This document shows, in pieces, positions 38,061 through 50,789 of a stretch of DNA of 64,000 nt. The translations under genes were made by a program, and so were the position numbers. This DNA is from Dimorphilus gyrociliatus (taxonomy: Eukaryota; Annelida; Polychaeta; Dinophilidae). The stretch's first letter is position 1, and each line of letters starts with the position of its first letter. The stretch is from positions 186,001-250,000 of the forward strand of contig CAJFCJ010000021.1 in assembly GCA_904063045.1 (NCBI GenBank), written 5' to 3'. A model generated the notes under the pieces. It was not told the origin of the DNA. It saw only the letters and a program-made list of their open reading frames with translations, and did not search any database.

Positions 38061-39158
38061 TTTAGATTTTTCTCTCGTTTGATGTTCTTATATTGATTTA
38101 TTCATAAGAGACTGAATGAAATAAAGAATAAAAGACGAAATATACATGAAAAAAATTTCTTTATCTCCCTACAACTACCAATCACGTGACTAATCTTCTT
38201 CGTTCCTTTTTTTTCTCGTTTTATGAATACCGTCTTAATTGAAGAGGGAAAAAAATGTCCCAAATGTTCTTATTGAGAGAACAATTACATCCTCAATATA
38301 ATTAAGACTTTCACTCTAAATACATTACAGATTACTTCTCCCTTAACTTGACTTCTATTGAATTTCAACAAATTGAACAATTAATTAAGTACTTTTTAGT
38401 TTCAATTGTCACTAATTCCTCTTTTATTAAAGTAAAGAAGTTTCTTTTCTTTAGCAGAGGAAGGAGATGATAAAAGGGAAATGATACAGAATAATCTAAT
38501 AAACATTATATCAATTAAAGAAAGAGAAGAATAAGAGCAAAGAAGAAAAGATAAGGCTTTGATATTTGAAAAGCTTATATTAACGTTTGTTTACGATTGA
38601 AATAGTTATACGGAAAATCTCCTATTAAATTTGCATTGCTAATCTTCTACAAATGAAAGCAGGCAACCTTATTACCCTCTCAATGATTTTGATAAGAAAG
38701 ATATAAAGATTTGTTTTCTATTTATAAAATCTCTTCACAATATCCTATTATATATCAAAGTTTTACGTAATTGTTGAAGTAAACTGTATTTCTATAGGTC
38801 TAGAAACTTCTTGAAAATTATTAATAAGTTTGAACTGTATATATCATTTTCTATAATTCGAATTGTATTGCGTAAATAAATAAATATAGAAATAAATACA
38901 ATTCTCGTTCATTTAGAAGAGACATTCCCCGATATAGTTGAAAGAAAGGGAAGACAATTAGAATGTTACGTGGGGAGGGAGAGCAGGAGAAAGAAATGAG
39001 AAATATATTTTAAATAAGAAAGGGAAAAATGTAGGAGTAGATTTAAAGAGGAAAAACCAGCCAGCTCCTCTCGAAAGCGGTTTCGAGAACATGTCGATTT
39101 CTATTGGATGTATTTAACGTAAAAAGACGCCATCACTCGGGGGAAATCACTCGTAAAA
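38061..39158. other. AT-rich intergenic stretch
   Basis: No gene or clear element recognised. One CGCCATC word lies at about 39128-39134. Confidence 0.45.
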
Positions 39159-39182
39159 TGACGTCATAATGTATATATAAGC
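39159..39182 (+). promoter_or_regulatory. CRE plus TATA core promoter candidate
   Basis: TGACGTCA at 39159-39166 is followed seven bases later by TATATAAG (about 39174-39181), then by pyrimidine-rich CCAACCTCTCACTC about 25 bases downstream. This is an arrangement expected of a plus-strand Pol II promoter. No plus-strand gene is seen directly downstream; it lies just beyond the 3' end of the ADSL homologue on the opposite strand. Confidence 0.4.
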
Positions 39183-39405
39183 TGCTTGATTTTTGCCGTT
39201 CCAACCTCTCACTCAAGCCGCCCGAAAAAGAAATATATACTATAGGTGTAAACAGAAGACAGATAAAGGGATAAAAAAAGAGAAAGTTGCGGTATTAACG
39301 TTTCCAATATAACCAAATCATTTGTCTCTTTTTCACCCTGTTATGCAAATCCATTTTCTTGTTTCCCTCTCCCGGTTCATATTCCCGCCCTTCCCGCCTT
39401 ATTTT

Positions 39406-42400
39406 CTATATGTGCCAATCAACTGATGTGTGTAAATTGTGTTCGAAAGATTTTAAAACCGGCTTCACCTCTTGATGGAGGAACGTTGTAACTTGTTGAG
39501 GAGCTCTACCAATATATTTTGATGGATCCAGTAGTGAATCAAGTTGATCTCGGAGAGAAGAAAAGATCTGTGAGTGCCTTAAACGGCTAGGTAAATCGCT
39601 ATCGCTACCTTGTTCCTTTTATTAAAGTAAATCTGAAGTTTTCTCACAATTAAACTTAGGCCTAGCTTTTGCGTAATAGCAAATTATCTCTATCTGTTAA
39701 GAAAAGGGGTAAGAAGTCCCTGATTATATCTCTTTTCTCTCCCTCCTATCTTTTAAATGTTGCTGTAGACGCCTTTAAAGAAGGGCGTCAGCGTGAACAG
39801 ATGGTAAAGACTTAAAATTTCAAAAGAGTCGGCTAGTATATCAGATAAATCGAACTTTAACCAAAAAAATGAGGGAATGGGGGGGAGGGAAAAGAGAAGA
39901 TAAAATTCCTTTATATTCCAAATATTAATGGTGCTATAGCAATTTTGTTGTTAAACTTGGGAGTGAATAGCACGCAAGTAGTTTTCTTTTGAAAGGAATA
40001 CTAGGGGGATAAAAGACCTTTTTACAAAGGCTTTGAGATGTTTCTTGATCTATATGTTGCGCTCTTGTTTTAATTAACTTCAGAATTACTTTAACGACGC
40101 CGGCGGCTTCATTCTTTAATCTCTTAAACTCTTCGTTACACCTTCTCCTATCTTGCCCGTGCCTTACGGCAGCCATTACAATATTCTCTTGAGCCATAAA
40201 AGGTAACTCTTGCCGAATATGGCGATCAATAACTCTTGGATAGACAACTAAACCCTCTGTCAAACTACACAATGTGCTTAACAAAACATCCGCTGCTAAG
40301 AAGGCTTCCGGTATACAAATTCTTCGATTTGCGCTATCGTCCATAGTTCTCTCGAACCATTGTACAGAATGAGTGTTATACGCGTTTTGTACTAAGGATA
40401 CCAGATGGCGCGCAAAAGAGCAGCATCTTTCCGACCTCGTCGGGTTGCGTTTATATACCAGTGAATCACTGGAATATTCTTTTTCAAACGGTTCTTCCAT
40501 CTCTTTCATGTGAGCTAGTAGTCTTAAATCCGTGCACATCTATTGAAGAAAGAAAGAGATTATATTTATTAACGCCAACTGCAACAACAACAACAACAAC
40601 AACAGCAGTAACAATAGAAATTCTATTTTTGGGTGATATTTGTTTAATATCTTTTCTAAGGAAGGCATAGAAGAAAAGGTAACTACATTTTTCATTATAA
40701 TTAAGACTTTTTGATCGTAGATGATAATAGATTATTTACAAAAAAGATTTATCGATTGGTCATCTTTTGCCTTTAAATCGTATTCGTCAAATTATAAATA
40801 GTTATAACCTTTGTAAATATTTTCATATTTAATTAAAAGAGAAGAGGTTCTTCAATTTTATTTTGTTAAATTTTCTTTAATCAAAATGATACGGGCTAAT
40901 CTAAGTGTTGTAAGTAGAGAAAAATTGGTCCCATTTCATATGGGGTCAAGAGCCGTTGAAATAGCTGACAATGAATGAGAAAGGAAGAAAAAGGTAAAGT
41001 AGCATAAGGACCAAAGAATTAAAAGGGAGGATGAAGTATAGGAAATTGCTGCCAAGTTATATATAAAAAAAAGCATATACAAAACAACTTGTTAGGCCTA
41101 TATTTACTTTGTGAACGGTAGCTCCTAATCCAGCAAGAGCAGAAATACAATCGACGTCTAATTTCCTCGTATAGGTTTGACCACAAATTATGTAAGCACT
41201 ATTATTATTAGTTTAACAAGGTCATGGGTTAGTTTTTATGGAGAATAAATATTATTTGATTATAGTAACCTGCGAAATCCAGCCATTTCCGTAACCAATT
41301 TATCTAAACGATTGACTTTTTCGTGATTCCCATCGAAGAGCTCTAAAAAGCTTGCTTGCGTTCCAGTTGTGCCCTTAATTCCTCGAAATTTAATTCCGTC
41401 TCGTAAACGGCGAATATGTATTAGATCAGTTAATAAATCCTGAATCCACATACAAGCCCTTTTCCCAACAGTAGTTAGTTGAGCAGGTCTGTAGTTGATT
41501 GGTATACAGGTTATTAGTTACCTTAAATTGTTAAAAAAAGTACAGTCCCTGGTAGATTTGAATCAGGTATGCGTTACTCTCATTATATCCTTTCATATGC
41601 AAATATGTAAAACGATACCTTATTCATTTATATCTATGCAATTATACGATAGTATATGGCAGTTTTAAAGTAGTAATAAAGAATATTTTCATTGTTATGT
41701 TTACAATTATCAGTATTATCACGGTATCGGATAACTCTAACCAAATGTAAACTTGCCCTATCAAAGGAATAAATTAATTACACAGAAGGAAAAACTGAAC
41801 TGCAAAAAAATTTTTTTTTTACATATAAAGGAAAGGAAAAGTAAAATAAATCAATTAAAACTAGAAGAAAAAGAAGAGAATGTTAGATTTTTTTTCTTTT
41901 CATTCTATCTTTAAGACGATAATTTATAATCTTTAATTACGCAAAAATCACTGAAGCACAATGATAAATTACTGATATTTCTATTACTTTTTACCTCTTT
42001 CATTTGATTTATAACTTCTGACGAAGAAGGGAGAAAAAAATACAAACGCACATATTCTTTTATAGATAGATATTTTATCGTTCTTTTTTCTCTCTAACAT
42101 ATCTCTCTTTCCCTCTCCCTCCCCCCTCCTCTCTCTCCTCTATTACATCCTTTCAACCGGTCAAATTCTTGTTTATTACATAATCATTTAATAGGTTAAA
42201 AGTAATATATTAATATATAATTGTAAGAATGAGAATTAACTATATTATCCTTTTAGTTTACGTTGTGTTTAATAAAAATTAATTCAGCAGACAAGGACTG
42301 AAAGATGATTTACCATTGATGGTGACGCTAGCGTTTTATTCTGCAACACGAACAGATTTTGTTATTAACAGCAGATAGTACACTTGTCTTAACAAAATAT

Positions 42401-43736
42401 GGTGTTTTTATCGTTGTTTGCTTAGCTGCTTCGTCTATATAGTTCTAGATTGTAAAAAAAATTTTTTGTCAAATAGCAGATTGACAACGCCATCTGTAGT
42501 TTAGTTCTTAATCTCTCTCTCTCTCTCTCTCACTGTTATAGTGAGACTTATAAAGAGAAATTTTGCAATGTTTTTTTCCTTGCTTGCTTTTCTTTATCTT
42601 TAACATTTTAAACTGTAAATTTTATTGTTACTCTAATTTCAAAGCCTCGGTTTCTTTCCTTTCATGGAAAAAAGCCTTAAAGGTTTTTATGAAACCCTTT
42701 AAATGCATATAAAAAACTATATTTATATATGCATCACAATGTTTTGCAACACCACTATCAAATCAAGAAAATGACCACCTACTGCATATGTGTAAGTCCC
42801 AAAGTAGCTTGACTTTTCCATTTTTCAGCAAAACTACTCAATCGATCGATACATCTAGCTAGTTTAGGTAGCAGAATATCAAAAGCATCCCTTATCATTA
42901 TCAGATCTGTATTGTCCGTCACGAAAGCTGACGTCGCACCTAAAAGTAAATAGAAAGAGAATAAACGTCAGAACATTTACATAAGCTTTCCCACTTAAAT
43001 AGCGTATTTATTATCTTAGCTAATAGTCCCAATCAACTTCACAATCTTAACCAAACTATAATAAATAGAATGTTTCCGCAAGTAATTACTGATAGTAAAT
43101 TGCTTTAAGGAATATTTTTGCTGGATAACGTAGATGGTTTAATTGTTATCTTATGTTCTTAAGCGATTAGCTTTTTCAAGTTTGTAAGCTTATTTTGCAA
43201 AGGGTATTAGCTGCCGAATGTGCTTTAAGCCATTGCTTAGCGCAAACTTCTTTAACCCAAGTAACGTAAACATATTAATGTATTGTTAAGTAAATATTAA
43301 CCTGTAATGCTTCCATCTATATAAGTAGTAAATAAATGACCTTATATTACTTTATATATTTATGTTAAATGCATAACGGTCATCCTAATTTACCCGAAAA
43401 TCTAAATAATTAATTATTTCACAAACCCAAATGGATGACACCATTAGCCGACGGGCAAGCAGCGGTAAACGCATTCAAATGAGCTAAAACATCATGTCGA
43501 CACTTCCTTTCTTCAGCTGCGGCTTTCTCAAAATCAATATTTTGCACATTCGATTCCATTTCTCGGATTTGCTCATTAGTTATCTTTAACCCTAACGACT
43601 GCTGACCCTTAGCTAACCAACACCATAATTTCCTCCATGTCGAATAGCGATATTGTTCACTAAATATATTAGCCATAGATTCGGCTGCATAGTGGTAACG
43701 TTGTACGAGCGGGGTTCTAAAGACGTTTCTCTCCAT
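39406..43736 (-). CDS. adsl: Adenylosuccinate lyase homologue with an altered catalytic loop
   Basis: Six coding exons on the minus strand: 43736-43427, 42939-42783, 41488-41270, 41198-41108, 40539-40090 and 39615-39406. Phases agree, giving 478 residues against about 484 in human ADSL. Family landmarks are present: [57 protein letters not shown] and GRAPQQV. The enzyme splits SAICAR to AICAR and adenylosuccinate to AMP in purine synthesis, as a cytosolic homotetramer. The odd point is the fumarase/aspartase signature loop: the usual GSSAMPYKRNP reads [11 protein letters not shown] (residues 282-292), so the catalytic Ser and the Met-Pro are changed. Reading frame and splice sites are otherwise intact. 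An alternative upstream ATG lies at 43793. Function as a true lyase is uncertain. Confidence 0.92.
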
Positions 43737-45240
43737 TTCACCAACTAATGGAGACGCCTTTCCATCTAAAGTTCTTAAAGAATAGAACGACATGATAATG
43801 GCGCTGATCAAATCACCCGAATGCCATGACGATCCCCCAAAAGTATGCACAACGTGCAATTATCATTGAATCAACGATTTAAAAACCTTTACCAAGCACA
43901 AGACAAAAACTTCTATAGAAAAAGGCCGATTTAAATTAAATCTACCAATTTTATTATACCATTTTTTACTATATTAGGTTATTAATATAATTTATAGGCC
44001 CAATTTAAACTTAGACTACTAACAAAGTAAAGAAAACATGTTGTATTGTCTACGTATGTTTATAAAGCAGGGAAGATGAAAGAAAGCGAGAGAGAAAGAG
44101 AAAGAAAGAAAGAAAGAAAATAGGAAAAATAGAGAGAAAGATAGAGATAGAGACAACAGACACGGTGAGAAAGTGAGAGAGAGAAGGGGAGGGGGTGTTA
44201 GAAAAAACGATTATTTCAACCATAAAGGACAACTCGTTCAGTTGTGAAATAGCTGCTATTTTTCCATTCTCTTTCTTTTAATACTTTTATCTTTAGTATA
44301 AATTAATTTCTTTGAAATTTTTAGAAAAGGAATTATTAATATTTATAGTTCCTGTCTTTGTCGTAAGAAAAAAGACAATTCTTCCTCTTTTTGTATAATA
44401 GGTTGATTTTTTTCATCCCCTTGTTATCATTTTACGTCTTAGTTGTTATGCTTCCTATTTCTCTTGGAAACTATTAGACGTCATCGGTATTTTCATACTA
44501 AATGAGGAAGGAGGGTAGGAGGTAAAATTTCATTTATTTCCTATATAAGAAAATATGTACAGAACGTACGTTATTTTATGCTATTATTTTTTCTCTTATT
44601 CTCTCTTTACTCACGAAAGAGAAAATGAGGGAGAGATGGAGAGAGAGAGAGAGAGAGACGGAGAAAAAGAGAATTATAGATACATAAGAAGCAATAGGGG
44701 AAAAATAACAAAAACAAATATTTAATATAGTGTAGTTATACTAAAGAATAAGGAAAAATCGACCCTTAAAAATAGTATAAGGTCTATGTTTATTAAACCA
44801 TTGCGAAACAGTTCAATTAAGTCAACAGTAGTTCAAAAATAACGGCCATGTGTGAAGTGCCAAAAAAGTACTACAACTCCTTACTTAAAAGAGCTTTTTT
44901 TTCATTTCGCACGAACTCTACCCGTTTTTGATTAATATAAAATATTTTTTGTAGAAATTGTCTTATTTATTTAGGCCTAGATAATTTTATTTTGTCCAAA
45001 TTATATAATTATCGAAAGGAAAATTGGCATACATACACAAACTATATATTTTATATGAGGGCGCTTTTTATAGACTTAACGATGAGCTGCATTTACGTAT
45101 GTGTAACAGATTTTTAATAGGAATGTAATTAACCGGCAATATACTATACACTAATAGCCTTCAGCTACAAACGTGAGTTTCACAATTTTCACGGATAGAT
45201 TTTTTAAAAAAAGGTATTTTATAAGATCCGATAGATGGCG
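43737..45240. other. Divergent intergenic region between ADSL and PKA-R
   Basis: It contains GAAA and GA repeats (44075-44120 and 44640-44658), TAGGCCTA at 44972-44979 and an AGATGGCG copy at 45233-45240. No TATA element for the ADSL side was seen. Confidence 0.45.
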
Positions 45241-45317
45241 TCAAGGAGAAAAGTTCTTTAAGCGTCCTCTATCTTGTTGGTACTTTCATTGTCGTAGAGA
45301 GAAGCGTACGAGTCGGT

Positions 45318-45380
45318 TATAAAGAAGCTTTTTTTCAACTGAAACGATAATTCTCTACTCAGATCCGATTGCTATAAATA
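45318..45380 (+). promoter_or_regulatory. PKA-R TATA-type promoter elements
   Basis: TATAAAG (45318-45324) and TATAAATA (45373-45380) lie upstream of a probable 5' UTR exon that ends at a donor CCA|GTAAGT (45448/45449). The matching acceptor TTTTCCTAG is at 45605, so the 5' UTR is split by a 157-base intron before the start codon at 45718. Confidence 0.5.
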
Positions 45381-45414
45381 GGTATAAATCCTCTACGTCG
45401 ATTCGACGTCAACA

Positions 45415-45444
45415 ATGTCAAAGCTTTCCTTAATCGGCGAATAA
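45415..45444 (+). other. Upstream ORF in the PKA-R 5' UTR
   Basis: A 9-codon frame, MSKLSLIGE followed by a stop, begins 35 bases after the TATAAATA element and ends just before the 5' UTR splice donor. If transcription starts upstream of it, it could damp translation of the main frame. Confidence 0.4.
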
Positions 45445-45717
45445 TCCAGTAAGTATCCCTATTTGAGAACTTGGAGATAAATTTGTTTTTTCCCTCTTGC
45501 TTTTCTCCTGTTACTCTCTTGAGAAGTAGTAATTTTTTATTGTGTTAAACAAATTTTTATACATGATTATAGGCCTATACATGTTGTAGTAAATATTTTT
45601 CCTAGGCGTCGAAATCAAATCGATTCGACATTTGCTAGTTTTCCCACCTATCCATTATGATTAAGAGGCGTCGGCTGACGTCTGTTTACACTGTTCTTTC
45701 GTCAGACCCGTCAGACG

Positions 45718-48700
45718 ATGATCGAAATGCAGACGTCGAATCACAGTATGAATTTGGAAATTCCCGAAGGTCTTGGTGATATGTTAAGGGATTTTACCGT
45801 CTCCGTCTTAAGGCAAAGACCGTCGGATTTATTTGATTTTGCCGCAGAATACTTTGAAAAGGCTAGACAACAGAGAAGGGCGAAGAGCGTTCCCATGTAC
45901 ATAATTGTTGATGACGAGAACGAGGCTCAGGAACCGGATCCGGCTTTCTTTAAGCCAAAATCTAATAAAAAGGGACGATTTGCTAGAAGGCAATCTGTCT
46001 CAGCGGAAAGATACGATCCTGAAGCGGATGAAGATGACGAAAAAGTTGTCCATCCAAAGACGGACGAGCAGAGGGATCGTTTGGCTGAAGCCGTTCAAGG
46101 TATCCTAATCTTCCGCTCCTTAGACACTGAACAGATGCAGGACGTCTTAGACGCCATGTTCGAGAAGCGAGTCGATTCTGGACAGAGAGTTATTGAGCAG
46201 GGAGACGATGGTGATAATTTCTACGTTATTGATCATGGCACTTTCGATGTACTTGTAACCAATGAGGGCCAGGAACGGAAGGTGCACGAATTTGTGGAAA
46301 AAGGTACGGATGTTTACCTTTTTGTATTATTTACATTGTATAAATACTTTATACTTAAACGAAAAATGAGATATGGTTTTATAGTTTACTCTTTTCACCT
46401 TTTCCCCTCCTTTTTTTCATTCTATCCTACAGTACTTATATCATGGCTTATTAATAAGACATAATTATAAATAGTTGCAGGAATTTTCGTGACATGATAT
46501 ACAAAATACGTTGATTTATAGGATGAATATGTATTTTAATTGATATACTGTATCCACTAGCTAGAACTGTGCATCTATATTTGGTACCTACGTATATATT
46601 CTCGTTTTATTGATATATAATTATTCAAGCCATCAAATGAGATTAAAACAGGAATTAATTCAGATTATTACTTGCCTCTGAAAACAAAAATATATATTCT
46701 TCTAAGATTATTAACTCTTCAAATCGAATTTATTCCGAATGAGTTTACGGTAGAGATTAGTAGTGGCAGTCAAAAAGATACTAGTCTTTTTTAGCGTCAC
46801 TAGATATAGTCCCGAATTAGACTTTGAAGAAAAAATTTGCAAATCATTGACATTTTTAAAACGAGACGACCCTGGTCTTAATTGTACCACTGGATAGACA
46901 AAATTAACTAAAACATCTAGACTTATTATACATTATTAAAGCCAGACTAACATTAAAGATAACAAAGAAAATGACGCTTTCTGTTCTATTTTATCTTTGA
47001 ACGCTCAAATAAGTATATATAATTTCTATAAGTTTCTTTTTTTATAATCTCTCCCACATAGCTAAGTTTAAAAAAGTATGAATAGGATTAAATTATAGGA
47101 TTAAAGCCATATGACCTTAACTCAGATAGAATATAGCATCATATAGAGATACCACTGTTTAAGGCCTCATAAACTGATAAATAACTTTAAAAGGCGAAGA
47201 AAAGTAGCAATTAGAGAAAATATTGTAAAAAAATCTAATACATGTTCGATAGATGTGATTAGAATAATAAATCGGTAACCCAAAAGTGATTGAACCAGAT
47301 AAGAACCAAAATAGGATCGAATATCTTTTCTTTCTCTCTCTGTCTCTCTCTCTCTCGCTCTTATTCTTATCATAAAACTGCTGTAATATAAGTAAAAAAT
47401 GGTTAAAATAAAGCAACATACGCTATTTGACATCAATTGTTCTTTGTAAGAAGTCTATAGTAATTATATGTTAAATTATTCATTTTTCCGATTATTTAAT
47501 CACATTTTATTTATGAGAATAGCAAAAATAATTATGAATCTTTATATCGGCTACGCTTCAGAATAATCAAACTGATACATAGGATTAATTGGTGTTAAAA
47601 TGGTAATAACCTTTAACACATATACACAGTGAGACAGAGAGAATAAGCGAATAAGCGACAGGGTGTGAGAAACGAGCAGTGTATAGAGCGACAGAGAGAG
47701 AGAGAGAGAGAGAAAATGAGAGAAAAAGAAGGAAGAGATAGATTTTTAGATAGATAGATGGATTAGGTCGAAAGAGGAATATCGACACTAATAAACAACA
47801 CGCTTACATTCTGACTAATATAGTGAGAGAAAGAGTGATTAATCAAAATTCTAATAGTAGTTTTGTTAATTTATGCTTCTCTTTAATTGGCTTCATTTTA
47901 CTTGCATTAGCCCAACGTTTCCGGTATGCTTATTTCTTTTTTCACTATCTAAAAAAAATAGGACAATATCGTTTCCACCTTCACCTTTTATTTCTAAACA
48001 AAGTAAATCTGTTGATCATCTACGAGGAAAGCATTTATGTATTAAATTACTCATGTTTTTCCCAATTGAACAAAAGAAAAGAATTGAAGAATAAAAAAGG
48101 GAGAAGAAGAACACTTTTTATTTTCGTTTTATACTGTTTTTCATTTACAATTAATTGTCATGTGCAAATTTTCCAGGACATATTCATTTAGTATCTTTTC
48201 ATTAACCATTTTAATTTCTACCTTCATTTCCTCTCATTTTATCATATTTAAAAAAAATAGACAATGTCTATTAGAACTTTCACAAGCAAAAAGTACTTAA
48301 TGATTAACGATTTATGCGTAGACTAATTAAAAGTATAACATAAATATTGTATAGAAATTTGAAATCAGTACAGTATAGGCCTGTTGAATTTAAGCACATG
48401 TGTATGAATTTTCAAATGACACGTGCTTTCTAGCTATTTGACAGATAAAAAAAGAATGTATAATAAAAATTCTGACGGAAATAATCCATATTTCAGATTA
48501 TTAATATATATTATATAAGAGTTTGTATTACATTTTTTAAGTATTTAATTCTTGTTTTACAGAATGTTTTCTTCCATTAAACCATATGTATATATCATTT
48601 AACAGTTGTATTGTTCACTCTACTTGTTGAACTGTACGTTGTATATCATAATCAAGAAATATTTACAACCCCTATCAGCCCATATCGACCGATCTGTTCT

Positions 48701-50405
48701 TTTAATGTTTTCTTAACTAATATATACCGAAAATTTTTTAATAGTATAATAGCTATATAGAAAGTATTATACTTTCTCTTTCGTATAGACAGGCTACCCT
48801 TTTTAGTGGTTTTTTGGTACCTATGTTATACCTAATCTAATATAATATATAAATAATCCACTTGTCATTCTAGAAGACGAAGCGTTCGGTTACGTGTAAC
48901 AATAGAAAAAATTAGAATAGGAGACTAGAAGAAAAAGTATGGTAGTGGGTAGGGATGAGACATGAAGTTGCATGTAATGTAAAGAGAGTGGGAGAAATAG
49001 TAGGAGAGCTGGAAAGCTTTGTTTTACTTAGTTCCTCCTTTCTGTATATTATTATTAAACGACATTCCAACTGAGTTGGCTAATTTGGAGAAATTGATTG
49101 AATTTGGCATACGGCCTACTCAATAAAGTCAAAAAATATAATCCATGATACTAGTCGATAATACATTGTTATACATTATTTGTTTTAGTCTCTACTTAGT
49201 GCTTTGGTTACACGCCCTATCTTTATTACTAAGGAAAGTGACGCTTTAATTATCATTTATCTCATCTATACTTAAGAATTTAATCTTAGTTCAGTCTAAG
49301 ATGTTATTAGTTTATTGGGTTTCCAAAATAGATAATTGGATTCTGTCTTTATAAGTATACAACTTTTTGCCTATTTAACAATTATTTATGTTGTTTTTCA
49401 TGCTATTTTCTATTTCTTTCATTTGTTTTACTAAGAAATTTAGAAACATTTGCAACTAATTAAAATGAATATAGACTTTAACCAAGAGAGAGTACTAAAA
49501 AAAATGAGTAAAATGAACTTTGAAACTGTTTTCTTCTCCTGGTTTGTAAATATAAACAAAAGGAAAAAAGCGATATCGTTTACACTTAATAATTTCGATA
49601 ATCGATTCCATTTTTAGAATGGAATTATTAGTTTCCATAGTGGGAAAGCGAGTGACGAAGAGCAGAATGGATTAAACGACTTGCTTTTCATCTTTGTGCA
49701 TTCTGTATACTTATATATCGACTATATACACACGCTACTAACGCTTTATATGGCAGACGAGGCTCGATTATTTCCTCTCGTAATCCAATCCATATTTGTT
49801 TCGATCAATTCCGTTAAAAGCCACTTTTTCATATATTTTTTATTCTATACTTTTTCTTTTATACTTTAACAGGTAGTTTTGGAGAGATGGCCCTTTTATA
49901 TAATATGCCCAGATCTGCAACTGTCGTAGCTAAAACTGTAGGATCACTATGGGCTATGGACAGGAACTCTTTCCGTAGAATAGTCCTCAAAAGTACATAT
50001 ATGAAGCGAAAATTGTACGAAGAACTCCTTGATTCGGTACCAATGCTTAAATCTCTAACGGAGTACGAACGTATGAGCTTAGCAGATGCTCTTGTAACGA
50101 AATCTTATAACGATGGCGATTGTATTATTAAAGAAGGTGATCAAGCTGATGGAATGTACTTTATAGAAGACGGTAAAGTTAAAGTTCTCGTCGATCACAA
50201 GGGTAAAGGCCCCGAAGAAGTCGCTCGTCAAAGCAAAGGCAAATACTTTGGAGAGATGGCTCTTGTTGAGCAACAACCTAGGTCTGCTTCAGTCTACGCT
50301 TTAGGCAAGGTAAAGTGCGCTTTCGTCGATCGGGATTCTTTCGAAAGATTATTAGGGCCTTGTTTGGATATAATGAAGAGAAATATTGAGCAGTATCAAC
50401 GTTAA
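45718..50405 (+). CDS. cAMP-dependent protein kinase type II regulatory subunit
   Basis: Two coding exons, 45718-46303 and 49873-50405, flank a 3.57-kb intron; phases agree, giving 372 residues. Residues 12-46 form the dimerisation/docking helix (IPEGLGDMLRDFTVSVLRQRP). The inhibitor sequence RRQSV (90-94) has Ser93, an autophosphorylatable site that marks type II. Two cyclic-nucleotide-binding domains follow. Phosphate-binding cassette A is FGEMALLYNMPRSA (198-211) with Arg209, and cassette B is FGEMALVEQQPRSA (321-334) with Arg332, both arginines that hold cAMP phosphate. The protein holds two catalytic subunits inactive until cAMP binds, and anchors to AKAPs. The intron splits the codon just before cassette A. 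An upstream 5' UTR exon is likely. Confidence 0.96.
46304..49872 (+). other. Large PKA-R intron
   Basis: GT-AG intron with CT/GA microsatellites (near 47335-47358 and 47692-47713) and one AGGCCT at 48377. Open frames inside it (for example 47823-48191) are AT-rich and show no domain. Confidence 0.85.
47692..47713. repeat. (AG)n microsatellite in the PKA-R intron
   Basis: About 22 bases of AG dinucleotide repeat within a longer purine-rich stretch. Confidence 0.9.
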
Positions 50406-50455
50406 ATTTCAGAAAGTTAAATACAATATGAAATCTTATAAATATAAATATATAT

Positions 50456-50489
<34 letters not shown>

Positions 50490-50749
50490 CTAAATACAAT
50501 ATGTACGTATGGTATTTAAAATATAAAATGTATTATATTCTATATAATACAGAAGAAAGATAACAAATTTAATAGAGTGTTATTTGAAGTAATAACTTTT
50601 TATTCTATATAAAAAGAAATGGAGAAGATTTAGGAACGCAATTTAATAATATAAGCGAAAGTAAGAAGGAGATAATGTCCATATAAGCTAATAAGACTGA
50701 AAAAGTTTTAATTCACTCAACATGAACCTCTCTTTTATATTAAAAAAAA

Positions 50750-50789
<40 letters not shown>

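Noticed and set aside
39934-40090. Extension of the ADSL exon past VVK to a stop at 39934
   Set aside because: A donor AAA|GTAATT follows VVK, and the exon 39615-39406 supplies the expected C-terminal sequence (SLLDPS, GRAPQQV) in phase, so the extension is intron.
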